Origin: Eubacterium sp. UBA5416
GTDB lineage: Bacteria > Bacillota > Clostridia > Lachnospirales > Lachnospiraceae
NCBI GenBank assembly: GCA_002409525.1
Contig: DHNM01000002.1
Span: forward strand, 1-64,000
Length of the DNA stretch: 64,000 nt
Reading direction: 5' to 3'
This document shows positions 54,299-63,803 of the stretch, piece after piece; position 1 is the stretch's first letter, and the number at the start of each line of letters is the position of its first letter. The position numbers and the translations under genes are program-made. The notes beneath the pieces are model-generated. The model saw only the letters and a program-made list of their open reading frames with translations, searched no databases and was not told the origin of the DNA.

Positions 54299-56962
54299 TT
54301 ACGCTTTGCGAAATGCATTTCCATCTTCATCTATACAGTCCGCCAGCTGGTCGGCCACTTTTAAAGTAGACGGCAGCCTGTCTCTTATAAATTCCAGTGA
54401 AACAATTACATTCAAACACCACTGTGCCGTAAAGTTTGTTGTAATCCATGGAATCTCATTCAGTACCTTTCTGTTACCCTGATTATGCAGGGTAACAGAG
54501 AGAAATCCATCATGGTTTTTCTCTGTACTCAAACTGGAAAACAAATGACCCCACGTTTTTCGGGCAAGGGTATCATCATTCTGCCGTGATGCCCCATAGG
54601 CTCCCATGGCTGCCGCCATAAAGGGAAACGTAAACTTTCTCTTCCCGATCAGACCATTCGATTCCCTGACCCTCCCCTTATCAGAAAGATAATAGAACCT
54701 GCCATATTCGGCCATCATCTGACGGAATTCTTCGTCATCCAGAAGATCTGCCAGCTCCATCCAGGTCTCTGGTGCACCCATGCAGATCTGCAGATGTGTG
54801 CCCCCCGTTGTCCGTTCACCGATGTAACGCAGATGACAGTCTCCCGGATTAAACTCAAAATCCGGCCCCGAAATCAACTTCAATGGTGCCGCCTTAATAT
54901 CAGAAAGCCCTGCAAGGATCTTATCCCGGTAAGCCGGATCCCCGGTCTGTTCCCACCGCGTCATCCAGTTTGAACAAAGTGCCGACCAGTCTGGCCCGCT
55001 TCTGGCATGCGCCGGATAAATCATATCCTTTTTATCATAGAAATCTCCCAGTGGATCATGTTTATAAAAAGTCTCCTCATTATCCTTTAGTTCACGGAAA
55101 ACATCCTCTAGGCGCCGGTCACCCGTGAGATAATAATACACCCTGTGATGGCCGGCCATGGCAATCCGTGCCTCCTTGCAGGGGCAGCCCCAGTGGCGCA
55201 CATTGTGACGCGAACCCAGGCCTTTATATCTTCCGATGTGATAGACATCTACCTCGGATGCATGACGGGAAAGCTTCTCCGCCAGCAAAAACACATCTTC
55301 CCTGCCGCTTCGCAGGAAATAATACCAGAGCCACATCGTCGGCATTAGCTCCGTGTTATCCCATGCATATCCACCCATGTCATACTTCCACTGATGGGCA
55401 TCTTTATCATAGCTGTGCATGAAATCCCCATAATTAAACATGCCATACCAGTTTCTCTGCTTTACCTCATCACGATAAAACTCAAAAGCACGGTCGAGCT
55501 GCTCCTCAAGCCATTTCTCAGTTTCACTGCTCTCATTTGGCAGTGACCAATATCCAAATGCTTTCCTCCCATGATAAAATGCCGGGTCTCCCACATACCT
55601 CGGTGGATATTTCACATGGAACTGAAAGTCTGTGATCTCTTCATCCGTGGAAATGATACTTTCACTGAGGCTGACACTGCATTCGCTCGTACATGCGATC
55701 CCATAAGGATCCGCTCCCTTGTAATCATATCCCTCATAGCATACCTGATTGTATCCCCGTTTTGCATAATGGCGAAAATCCATCGGAGTACTCTGCGGTG
55801 ACCAGAACCACATGGCAGCGCTGGCCTCCACCTCCGTCAGATATGAAAATGTATATCCGGAAGGATATCTCTCCCAGAAATCACGAATCGCCATCCGAAC
55901 GCATCCCCGCTCTGAACCCAGGGCGGCACCGCCATCGCTTCTCTTTCCCGACATGCAGTCAATATAGCAGCAGTTATCATCTTTAACTTTCTTTTTTACG
56001 GAAAAATGGCTCTCACTGTCCTGGCAGAAGTCATACTCATCCCAAAACGGCATGTCTTTCATGACTGTTTGAACTGTATCCAGATCATTATCAGAAAGAT
56101 TTAGTTTACACCCATCTGTCTGCTGAGTGCGGATATTCTCCGGAATCCGTGGATGCCAGCTGCGAAGAGGCACTGCCGTCTCATGGAAAACTCCATAATC
56201 ACCGGCAAACTTTACATGCCGATTATACAAGGGACCATCCATCGGAACTTCAAAAACAATTCCGATTCCTTTTAAGAAATCGCGGTCCTCATCCCCGTCA
56301 TAGACAAAAGTATGCGTGAATTCCAGATCCGGACTGTTCCACCCGATCTTCATCCGTATAACAAATGGAAAGCGTTCCTCTCCAGCCTCATTTATGTGAA
56401 TTCCCGAAAAACGGATTGTTGTCTGAAGTTCTCCGGGATCTTCGATCATAATCCGGTCAATTCTGGAGGAAAATCTATATTCAGTCTTACTCTCTTTGGC
56501 CTCTTCCTTATCTGAATCCGGTACTTCCGGGCGCTCCAGAATCAACACATCTTTCGCTGCCCCAAGGAGTTCTTTGCCACAATATAGCGCAGATTCCAGT
56601 AAATTTCCCGTTCCCTGTTTAACCGTTACCTTCATGTCTCCAGCATCAATAAATAAAATTTGTTTGTCTTCTTTCTCAATGATCTGAATTCCTTTTGTTT
56701 TCAGTTTTAACGCTTTAGAAGGTGCTTCTTTTGAAAGCACCTCAACATTTTTCCCCATTCGGATACTGTCGGCTGTATGGGCCGTCCATTTTACTGAACC
56801 ATCCGGCCAGTATGCGGTTACCCGAGACTGAACCGGGACTATCATCCCGGATTCATTTTCAAGCTGATAATCGCTGTCATCTTTTATCTCGCCTTTGTTC
56901 CACATACAGCCCCAGGTTGTATACCCGGAAGGTTTATGATTTCCTAATAAATGGAGTTTCAT
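54299..56962 (-). CDS. PL26-like exo-rhamnogalacturonan lyase (YetA/PcRGLX type)
   Basis: The 887-residue cytoplasmic protein matches the YetA/PcRGLX family: an N-terminal beta domain (PDGSVKWTAH near 53-62), a central beta-sandwich, and a C-terminal alpha/alpha toroid (YDMGGYAWDNTELMPTMWLW, HWGCPCKEARIAMAGHHRVYY). PL26 enzymes remove unsaturated disaccharides from the ends of rhamnogalacturonan chains. The Bacillus relative YetA sits in the lpl pectin cluster. The start overlaps the binding-protein stop (TAATG), so translation is coupled. It is followed by the PL11-CE12 fusion. I am confident of the family and less certain that activity is exo. Confidence 0.88.
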   Translation of the reverse strand: MKLHLLGNHKPSGYTTWGCMWNKGEIKDDSDYQLENESGMIVPVQSRVTAYWPDGSVKWTAHTADSIRMGKNVEVLSKEAPSKALKLKTKGIQIIEKEDKQILFIDAGDMKVTVKQGTGNLLESALYCGKELLGAAKDVLILERPEVPDSDKEEAKESKTEYRFSSRIDRIMIEDPGELQTTIRFSGIHINEAGEERFPFVIRMKIGWNSPDLEFTHTFVYDGDEDRDFLKGIGIVFEVPMDGPLYNRHVKFAGDYGVFHETAVPLRSWHPRIPENIRTQQTDGCKLNLSDNDLDTVQTVMKDMPFWDEYDFCQDSESHFSVKKKVKDDNCCYIDCMSGKRSDGGAALGSERGCVRMAIRDFWERYPSGYTFSYLTEVEASAAMWFWSPQSTPMDFRHYAKRGYNQVCYEGYDYKGADPYGIACTSECSVSLSESIISTDEEITDFQFHVKYPPRYVGDPAFYHGRKAFGYWSLPNESSETEKWLEEQLDRAFEFYRDEVKQRNWYGMFNYGDFMHSYDKDAHQWKYDMGGYAWDNTELMPTMWLWYYFLRSGREDVFLLAEKLSRHASEVDVYHIGRYKGLGSRHNVRHWGCPCKEARIAMAGHHRVYYYLTGDRRLEDVFRELKDNEETFYKHDPLGDFYDKKDMIYPAHARSGPDWSALCSNWMTRWEQTGDPAYRDKILAGLSDIKAAPLKLISGPDFEFNPGDCHLRYIGERTTGGTHLQICMGAPETWMELADLLDDEEFRQMMAEYGRFYYLSDKGRVRESNGLIGKRKFTFPFMAAAMGAYGASRQNDDTLARKTWGHLFSSLSTEKNHDGFLSVTLHNQGNRKVLNEIPWITTNFTAQWCLNVIVSLEFIRDRLPSTLKVADQLADCIDEDGNAFRKA

Positions 56963-58548
56963 TATTTCCCCTGATCTTCCTGATATAATTTATTTACATC
57001 TTCAATTAAACGATCTCCACCGCGATCCAGCCACTGTTTCGCTGCGTCCTTAAAGCCTTTCTCATCGATCTGTCCACAGATATACTGGGTTCTCGCATCA
57101 TCAATGATCTGTTTGATATCTGTTCCAACCTCTGCATTTACCTCAGAGTTTGCCAGATAACCGAGAGCCGGATTTGTCACCGCATAGTCTTCATTGCTTT
57201 TTGTCACTTCTTCTGCCTTTTTCTGAATATCTGTCATTTCAAGCTTCGGATTTGACGCTTTATCATTGGGAATATAGGCAAGTGCCTGATTCAGTCCCGC
57301 AGATGGAGTCTGTTCCATCGGGATATCATCGATTTTTTCAATGTTTCCGTCATCATTACTCTTATAAGTGATGTCTTTCAGTCCATAATCAGCCAGGATC
57401 AACATCTTGTCATCACACATTTTATCCAGAAAATGAAGACAGTTTTTCATGTCCTCCTCTGTCTTGGCACCTGCTTTTGTGATCAGAAAGTATCCGTTAA
57501 ATCCGCTTGTCGCAAGTGTTTTGTCGTTGACCGGTCCTACCAGATCCATGGAGGCATTCTTGGACTCATCTACAACAGAGGGGATTTTATTCTTCTCAAA
57601 ATATTCCCAGATCCTCTTTCCGCCATCCATGACATCTATAAACATCCCATCTTCGCCCTTTTTACATCCTTCCTGAAAAGTTCCGGAATCGATCGTCGCC
57701 CAGTCTTTTCGGATCAGACCGTCATCATACATCTTCTTCATCCAGTTTAAGGACTCCATATATTCCTTTGTCTGATGAACAGGGACGAGCCTCTTTCCCT
57801 GCTTTGTCCACTCATTTCCGACACCAAACCAGGTCTGAATGACATCCAGGGGGCCTGTGTATTTGGTCATCTCAAGTCCATATGTATCGTCCTTACCGTT
57901 TCCATCAGGATCTTCATAGGTAAACTTATACATCATATTGTATATATCATCCGGCGTTTTTGGCACCTCAGTGATCCCTACTTTTTCTGCCCAATCTTTG
58001 CGGTATGACATACCGTAACGACCTTTTGCGCGGGCTCGGTAGATTCCGATTACTTTTCCGTCTACAGTAAGAGCTTTCAATGTTTCTGGATCAGCCTTGG
58101 AAAGGTTCGGATATTCTTTCTCATCCTTTAGATAATCTGTCAGATCCCAAAATGCACCTTTTTTTGCTGCGTCAACAACATTTGCCGTCAATTCTCCTCC
58201 ATTCGCAAGAATCATCGGCATATTATCGCGGTCCATCAGTGTAAGGCCAAATTTTTCACCATAAGTATCGTTGTTCTCCCATCTCCAGTCAACTTTTGTG
58301 TTCGTGTAATTCTCATACTCTTTGATTACCTCATCGGAGTGATCATTCTTCAGATCCGTACCACTGAAAGACGGCAGCATCATTGATATCTCAGCCCTTT
58401 TTTCACTGCTCTTTCCTGAACTTTCAACGGATTTGGCATCAGCCTTCGTCTCTTTGCTGTCCCTGGCTCCCCCACAGGCACTCATAGATAAAATCATCAT
58501 CACTGCCATGCCCATAGCCACAGGATTGTTCCAATTTTTCTTCATCAT
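56962..58548 (-). CDS. LplA-type sugar-binding lipoprotein, operon H
   Basis: This lipoprotein of about 528 residues has the lipobox MSACG. It belongs to the same family as the proteins at 3799 and 28596. The GGAGG site fits the second-methionine pair best (ATGATG at 58548/58545) and is itself inside the longer frame that starts at 58560. It delivers oligosaccharides to the permeases encoded just upstream. The enzymes that follow are both RG-I lyases, so the ligand is probably an RG-I oligomer of some length (inferred). Confidence 0.92.
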   Translation of the reverse strand: MMKKNWNNPVAMGMAVMMILSMSACGGARDSKETKADAKSVESSGKSSEKRAEISMMLPSFSGTDLKNDHSDEVIKEYENYTNTKVDWRWENNDTYGEKFGLTLMDRDNMPMILANGGELTANVVDAAKKGAFWDLTDYLKDEKEYPNLSKADPETLKALTVDGKVIGIYRARAKGRYGMSYRKDWAEKVGITEVPKTPDDIYNMMYKFTYEDPDGNGKDDTYGLEMTKYTGPLDVIQTWFGVGNEWTKQGKRLVPVHQTKEYMESLNWMKKMYDDGLIRKDWATIDSGTFQEGCKKGEDGMFIDVMDGGKRIWEYFEKNKIPSVVDESKNASMDLVGPVNDKTLATSGFNGYFLITKAGAKTEEDMKNCLHFLDKMCDDKMLILADYGLKDITYKSNDDGNIEKIDDIPMEQTPSAGLNQALAYIPNDKASNPKLEMTDIQKKAEEVTKSNEDYAVTNPALGYLANSEVNAEVGTDIKQIIDDARTQYICGQIDEKGFKDAAKQWLDRGGDRLIEDVNKLYQEDQGK

Positions 58549-58612
58549 ACATTCCTCCATCTTTTATATTAGTTCAGCCTTTACGGCAAACAAACAATTT
58601 TTCCGGACGCGA

Positions 58613-59533
58613 TCAGCCTTTAACTGCTCCAACCATAACACCTTTTGTAAAATATTTTTGTATAAACGGATACACCAGGAGAATTGGCACCGTCGCTACA
58701 ACCGTAGTTGCCATTTTGACCGACTGCTGCGGAGGCATCCCGAAAAGTCCCCAATCGATATCGCTCTCTGATGTCACAGCTTGTGTCATGAACACAATTC
58801 TTCGCAGCACAACCTGAATGACCTCTTTCTTTGAATCTGAAATATACATCATCGCGTTAAAATAAGAATTCCAATGGCCGACTGCATAGAAAAGTGATAC
58901 ACTCGAGAGCACAGGCTTTGACAGGGGAAGCATAATCTTTATAAAGATCTGCAGATCATTTCCGCCATCAATTCGTGCCGACTCTTCAAGCTCCATTGGC
59001 AGTCCCTGAAAGTAATTTTTGATAATAATCATGTTAAACGCATTGATCGCACCCGGCAGCCAGAGCGCCCAGAACGTATTCTTCAGATGCAGCACATCCG
59101 CAATCAATATATAGGACGGAACCATACCTCCGGAAAAGAGCATCGTTACGATTACCATATTAATAAAGAAGTTCCTTCCCTTCAGGTAAGGCCTCGACAG
59201 TGGATACGCCATCGTGCAGGAGAAAAACATATTGATAAATGTTCCGACTACTGTCACCACGATGGAATTCCACAGACCAAGGAGCGTTTTTCCGTCTTTA
59301 AATATGTACTCGAATGCGTTCGGTGAAAATGTATGCGGGATTAGGAAAAATGCACGCTCAGTAATTTCCTTTTCTGTCGCAAAGGATCCGGCCACAACAT
59401 AGATAAACGGCAGCACCGTGATAATTGCGAAAATTGCAATAAACAGGTAGATGAGAACCTGTACAAACTGATCCAGCGGAGTCCTCTTAATCTTTTTGTG
59501 GGGAACCTTTTGTTTTGCTCTTATTTTTACCAT
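58613..59533 (-). CDS. CUT1 ABC sugar permease, LplC/YtcP type
   Basis: This permease of about 306 residues has the EAA loop EESARIDGGNDLQIFIKIMLPLSK and the QKYFTKGVMVGAVKG end. The ATG at 59533 (residue 22 of the longest frame) is preceded by GGAGGAGAAGAAA, and the added N-terminal residues in the longer frame overlap the end of the LplB-type gene. It is the partner of that upstream permease. Confidence 0.93.
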   Translation of the reverse strand: MVKIRAKQKVPHKKIKRTPLDQFVQVLIYLFIAIFAIITVLPFIYVVAGSFATEKEITERAFFLIPHTFSPNAFEYIFKDGKTLLGLWNSIVVTVVGTFINMFFSCTMAYPLSRPYLKGRNFFINMVIVTMLFSGGMVPSYILIADVLHLKNTFWALWLPGAINAFNMIIIKNYFQGLPMELEESARIDGGNDLQIFIKIMLPLSKPVLSSVSLFYAVGHWNSYFNAMMYISDSKKEVIQVVLRRIVFMTQAVTSESDIDWGLFGMPPQQSVKMATTVVATVPILLVYPFIQKYFTKGVMVGAVKG

Positions 59534-59549
59534 TTTCTTCTCCTCCACA

Positions 59550-60509
59550 TCAATAAAACCCAGATTCGCCGAATAATTTCGCAAGTTTATTTGCACCCAA
59601 AACCATGACCATGCTCACTACAGATTTAAACAGCCCGGCAGCAGTCGCCAGTGAATAGTTACCGTTTACAACACCTTTTGTGTAAATATAGGTGTCAAAT
59701 ACATCAGACGCGCTTCGGTTCATGGAATTCTGCATCAGATAGATCTGCTCATACCCCGTATTCAGAATAGATCCAACTTTCAAAATTAACATGATTATAA
59801 TCGTGGACTTTATCGCCGGCAGCGTTACATGCCACATCTTCTGCCATCTGTTGGCACCGTCAATCTCGGCTGCCTCGTACAATTGCACATCGACACCGGA
59901 AAGAGCAGCCAGGAATATAATTGTCCCGTATCCGGTTTCCTTCCACATACTCTGTCCGACAATCATCGGGACAAACAGCTTCGGGTTTGACATCAGATCC
60001 GGCGCTTTATTTCCCATGATCATTTTCAGAAGATGATAGACAACACCGTCTGTCGTTGAAAACAGCTGCATCGTCAACGCACCTACAATTACAAATGATA
60101 TAAAGTGCGGAATATAGACCAGTGTCTGCGTCACCCTCTTGAATGCCATATTCTTTACTTCGTTCAGCATCAGTGCCAGTATGATCGGTGCCGGGAAGTA
60201 GAACACCAGATTTACAATAGAGATTGATAACGTGTTCCTCAGCAGTCTTAAAAAATCAGGCCCGGTCATAAATTTTTTGAAATACTCTAATCCCACAAAG
60301 GGACTGTGCATAATCGCCGAAATCGCTGAATTCCCATTATAAGGGCTGAAATCTTCAAAGGCCATCGCCAGTCCTCCCATAGGAAGGTAACAGAAGATCA
60401 GTAAATAAATCACTCCGGGGATCAACATGATGTAAAGCCATTTGTGTGTTTTCCAGGAATTCTTCGCAGGTTTTGTGATACCCGTTTTCAGCTTTCTAAT
60501 TTTACCCAT
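59550..60509 (-). CDS. CUT1 ABC sugar permease, LplB/YteP type
   Basis: First gene of operon H. The 319-residue permease has the EAA loop YEAAEIDGANRWQKMWHVTLPAIK and the LYIPHFISFVIVGAL segment shared with the other LplB proteins here. AGAGGAG lies ten bases before the ATG. A promoter lies 53-82 bases upstream. As in the other CUT1 clusters, no ATPase gene is present. Confidence 0.94.
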   Translation of the reverse strand: MGKIRKLKTGITKPAKNSWKTHKWLYIMLIPGVIYLLIFCYLPMGGLAMAFEDFSPYNGNSAISAIMHSPFVGLEYFKKFMTGPDFLRLLRNTLSISIVNLVFYFPAPIILALMLNEVKNMAFKRVTQTLVYIPHFISFVIVGALTMQLFSTTDGVVYHLLKMIMGNKAPDLMSNPKLFVPMIVGQSMWKETGYGTIIFLAALSGVDVQLYEAAEIDGANRWQKMWHVTLPAIKSTIIIMLILKVGSILNTGYEQIYLMQNSMNRSASDVFDTYIYTKGVVNGNYSLATAAGLFKSVVSMVMVLGANKLAKLFGESGFY

Positions 60510-60561
60510 TCATAACAAGCTCCTCTCGATTATTCGTTACAGCGGCCCCGCTTTGGGATCT

Positions 60562-60591
60562 ATTGTATGCTCACACCATTAGGTTTGTAAA
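60562..60591 (-). promoter_or_regulatory. Predicted promoter of operon H
   Basis: TTTACA (60586-60591) and TACAAT (60562-60567) on the minus strand, 18 bases apart, lie 53 bases before the first permease start. Confidence 0.55.
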
Positions 60592-60767
60592 TAATCATTT
60601 GATTACCTGTTTCACGAGCAGATATTCTAGTGTTTTCCTGGGTTTTATCATAATAATCATCTTATTATTTGGTCAAAATGATCATATTATGTCCACTGCA
60701 TTTTTCTTTGATTATCATGTTATAAAACGATACTTTAGAACAAAGCAGTTTAGAGGAGCGTAAAAAA

Positions 60768-60805
60768 GGATCATACGCTCATGCATGTAACAAAGCGTAT
60801 GATCC
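60768..60805 (-). terminator. Rho-independent terminator of the AraC gene of region H
   Basis: A perfect 11-bp stem (GGATCATACGC and its complement) with a 16-base loop is followed on the minus strand by TTTTTTA, directly after the AraC stop. It makes the regulator and operon H separate transcription units. Confidence 0.88.
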
Positions 60806-60817
60806 TGAAATTTCTAA

Positions 60818-63037
60818 TTACTGAAAAGCACCTGCAGTTTTTTCTGCGGATCCCGAATCAGATGTCCGTGTCTTCTTATGTGCTGCTTCATCAATTCGGT
60901 GTTTCTTTCGAAACACCGCCGGTGTATCCCCCAAGTGTTTTTTGAAGAACCTTATAAAATTTTGAGCATTATTATATCTAAGTTTTTTTGCAATTTCAGC
61001 GATAGAAAAATCAGTTACCGTCAACATATATTTCGCCTGTCTGATTTTCTCATCATTTACCATATCGGTGAATGTAACCCCATTTGTCTGCTTTAGAATT
61101 CTGCTCAGATAATTCGGATGATAACTCAGCTGATCCGCACACTCATTCAACGTGATATTTCCTTTGTTTTCTTTAATCAGAGTAATAATCTGCCGGATAA
61201 TTGTAGAATCATTCCCCTTATCTTCAAGCTCTTGAATTTTCAATATGACTGGGTGTATGATCTCCTCCACAATTTTTCTGACAAGCTTCTTGGAATCATA
61301 AATTTTCTGAAATCGATACAGAATATCATAATGATCGCTGTCGAAGATCTCAGTAAGTGCAATCTGATGAGAAGAGGGAATACTCAAAAGTGCCGTCAGT
61401 ATACGAGCCAGATAAAGGTTTCGTTCGATGCCAATTCCTTTTTTCGCATCCATATGGCGGATCAGTTCTTTCAGAAGCCTTATACTCTCCTCTTCCCTGC
61501 AGTCGCCGACTGCCTGAACAAGTTCTTCCGCCATCACCTTATCATAAACTGTATTCACCTGCCTGCGTATTGAGTAATCATCGAAAAGGACAAGAGTAGA
61601 CGAACTCATATTCTCCCAGTTAAAACTATCATAGGCTGTTTCACGGCACTCATTATATGCCTTTTCCGCAAAAGTAAGTTTATAAAACGGGCGGCTGATT
61701 CCACAGGCGACAGCCTTCTGAAATTCTCTGCCGATAAAATCCTTAATATTTTTATATTGTAGAGCAGTTCGATCTTCAACTTCTCTCTCGTCTTCTCCTC
61801 CGATGATAAACAAAAGCATCTCACCAAAGAAAATAGGTGCGATAAAAGTACTTTGACGCATTCCTTCCGGCATCACTGCCAATATTCGCTCATATGTTTC
61901 CCGCGGGACATCAGCATCACTCTTGCAGATCATACCAACCATACGAAAGGAAGGACAGACGGCAATTTCCAGTTTTTTCAGGGACTCATTAATTTTACTT
62001 TCATTTAATGTTCCCTCAACCAGGTTTGACATCAGAAGTTCCTGAATCTGAGTCTCTCGGCTTTTTGCATAATCCTCAAGTTTATGAATGGGATTTGCGA
62101 AAGCCACAGCTGTCATTCGAATTAAAAATAACAGAAATCCAAATACACAGATGATTCCAATGGCTACAAATATAAAAGTAAGAGCATTTTTTTTGATCCA
62201 GCTTGTATTCGTTCCCACCAGGTAAGTCAACTGGCTGACATCTCCTGTTCGTGAGACGAGATTTCGATGTTTCCCATGGACATAAGCCTTTGTCATAGTG
62301 GGATTTGTCTCCAAAAGCGTATGCTCTTCTATTAAAACTGAAATATTATAACCCATCTTCTTATAACTGTCTGCAACAGACTTCAGTTCCTGAGGGTTCA
62401 GTTTCACGGATATCAGCCAGTTGAGATTACTGGTACCTGATCCATTTTTGATCATCAGCCGAAATCCGTCTGTGGGCAGACGATATCCAGGGACATAGTC
62501 AGAGATATCTGAACTTGATTTCGGTAGTTTTAGATTTTCCCCCTGAAGCCAGTACAGAGATAATGGTGTCTCTTTCTGGACACTCAGATAATTCACAGCT
62601 TCTTTTTTATTTTCCAAATTATCCAGGGCACACATTCCATAATTACTCAGCATCCAGCCATATTTCACGTTGATAAAAGCATAGCTCTCGACATACTTTT
62701 CCATGAAATAATTTCCTTGTAGTTTTCTCTGGGCATGTTTCAGACCGCTGTATTCTGAATATGGAGGTTCCTTCTGCTGACTCAGCCAGTTGATCTCGTC
62801 TTCATTTGCTACCTGAAAGTAATAATCCTTTAAGGATGAGAAAATATTCTCATATTCCCGTGAAATCTTTTCACTGTAGGAATCTAATTCAGTGTTGCTT
62901 TTTTCTGACTCGCTTTTGATATAAATTCGGCTGGAAATGATCCCCATAATCAGAAGTGGGACCGTGACAAGTATTAGCAGCTTCATAAACATCTGCTTTT
63001 CGTAAGTAAGCGAATCAATCACTTTTTTAAGACGCAT
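60818..63037 (-). CDS. Membrane-spanning AraC-family regulator, operon H
   Basis: The 739-residue protein has a membrane segment at about 18-37, an extracellular sensing region, a second membrane segment near 285-308, a cytoplasmic middle part and a C-terminal AraC DNA-binding domain (LNECADQLSYHPNYLSRILKQTNG and IAEIAKKLRYNNAQNFIRFF). This is the same YesS-like layout as the protein at 30421-32739, though the two differ widely in the sensor. It is 15 bases downstream of YesU and probably controls the RG-I operon H, whose promoter lies just past its terminator. Confidence 0.92.
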   Translation of the reverse strand: MRLKKVIDSLTYEKQMFMKLLILVTVPLLIMGIISSRIYIKSESEKSNTELDSYSEKISREYENIFSSLKDYYFQVANEDEINWLSQQKEPPYSEYSGLKHAQRKLQGNYFMEKYVESYAFINVKYGWMLSNYGMCALDNLENKKEAVNYLSVQKETPLSLYWLQGENLKLPKSSSDISDYVPGYRLPTDGFRLMIKNGSGTSNLNWLISVKLNPQELKSVADSYKKMGYNISVLIEEHTLLETNPTMTKAYVHGKHRNLVSRTGDVSQLTYLVGTNTSWIKKNALTFIFVAIGIICVFGFLLFLIRMTAVAFANPIHKLEDYAKSRETQIQELLMSNLVEGTLNESKINESLKKLEIAVCPSFRMVGMICKSDADVPRETYERILAVMPEGMRQSTFIAPIFFGEMLLFIIGGEDEREVEDRTALQYKNIKDFIGREFQKAVACGISRPFYKLTFAEKAYNECRETAYDSFNWENMSSSTLVLFDDYSIRRQVNTVYDKVMAEELVQAVGDCREEESIRLLKELIRHMDAKKGIGIERNLYLARILTALLSIPSSHQIALTEIFDSDHYDILYRFQKIYDSKKLVRKIVEEIIHPVILKIQELEDKGNDSTIIRQIITLIKENKGNITLNECADQLSYHPNYLSRILKQTNGVTFTDMVNDEKIRQAKYMLTVTDFSIAEIAKKLRYNNAQNFIRFFKKHLGDTPAVFRKKHRIDEAAHKKTRTSDSGSAEKTAGAFQ

Positions 63038-63052
63038 CGTCCCGGCCTCCCT

Positions 63053-63718
63053 TTAACTCAAACGATACACCCTAAGATTTTTATATTTAGCTGTAAGAGG
63101 AGCCAATTGGCGAAAACCGATTTTTCCTCCGCCTAAAAGAGGGCCATGCATCTTTTGGTCATCTCGATATGTAAATACGCAAAGATCATTTACGGAAAAT
63201 GTTACCATGTTTTCTTTCTTCTCCACCGTGATCCTGTAGAATTCATCTGCGTCTTCTGCGTCTGGAATCGGATCTGCACCCTGCGCCACCAGATAAAATC
63301 CTTTACTTTTTCTCAAATTACATGTGTGAAATGCTCTTTCATCTGGCTCTTTCCTTCGAAAATACGAAACATGGAAGGTATTGATATCTCCACTGTGGTA
63401 TTGAACATATTCTCCATTCCTCCTATGCAGGGCCGGATCAAAAAGGTCTTCTCCATGAAGGCCTTTTGCAGCGAAAAAGAGCATACATAGTCCTCTGTTC
63501 GTCACCGGCATAAATTCCCATTCTATTCTGATATCAGATGGAAACTCCCTGGGACACCACAAAACATAATTAGCCTTTTGTCCCATTCTGTCATCCAGGG
63601 TATTCTTCACCGTCATACTATTTCCATCAAAACTTAAATCTGCCCTTCCCTCAAGAATAAAACTCTTCAGGTCCTCTTTGTTTTTCATCGGGTTTTCATA
63701 AAGCAATTCTTCCTTCAT
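63053..63718 (-). CDS. yesU: YesU-like protein (DUF1961)
   Basis: The 221-residue protein is a beta-jelly-roll of the DUF1961/YesU family, whose Bacillus member lies in the yes rhamnogalacturonan cluster. Typical blocks are PREFPSDIRIEWEFMPVTNRGLCMLFFAAKG (in part) and HVSYFRRKEPDERAFHTCNLRKSKGF. The biochemical role is unknown; a carbohydrate-binding or lyase-like role has been suggested only by its concanavalin-like fold. No signal peptide is seen. The gene has a GGAGGAGGG site and precedes the AraC gene by 15 bases, so the two are probably one transcript. Confidence 0.9.
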   Translation of the reverse strand: MKEELLYENPMKNKEDLKSFILEGRADLSFDGNSMTVKNTLDDRMGQKANYVLWCPREFPSDIRIEWEFMPVTNRGLCMLFFAAKGLHGEDLFDPALHRRNGEYVQYHSGDINTFHVSYFRRKEPDERAFHTCNLRKSKGFYLVAQGADPIPDAEDADEFYRITVEKKENMVTFSVNDLCVFTYRDDQKMHGPLLGGGKIGFRQLAPLTAKYKNLRVYRLS

Positions 63719-63803
63719 TTATCCCTCCTCCTTCCTGTTTTTGCATACATCTGTTGGATAATCGCATAGTACAAACCTATCATCAGAAATTTTGGGATTG
63801 AGA

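Larger units (their letters stand above)
60510..60817. other. Intergenic region between operon H and its regulator
   Basis: The 308 bases contain the regulator's terminator (60768-60805) and the operon H promoter (60562-60591). Between them is AT-rich sequence with several AATGATCATT-like and ATGATTATTATGAT motifs, good candidates for binding sites of the AraC regulator encoded next door. No gene is seen. Confidence 0.55.
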
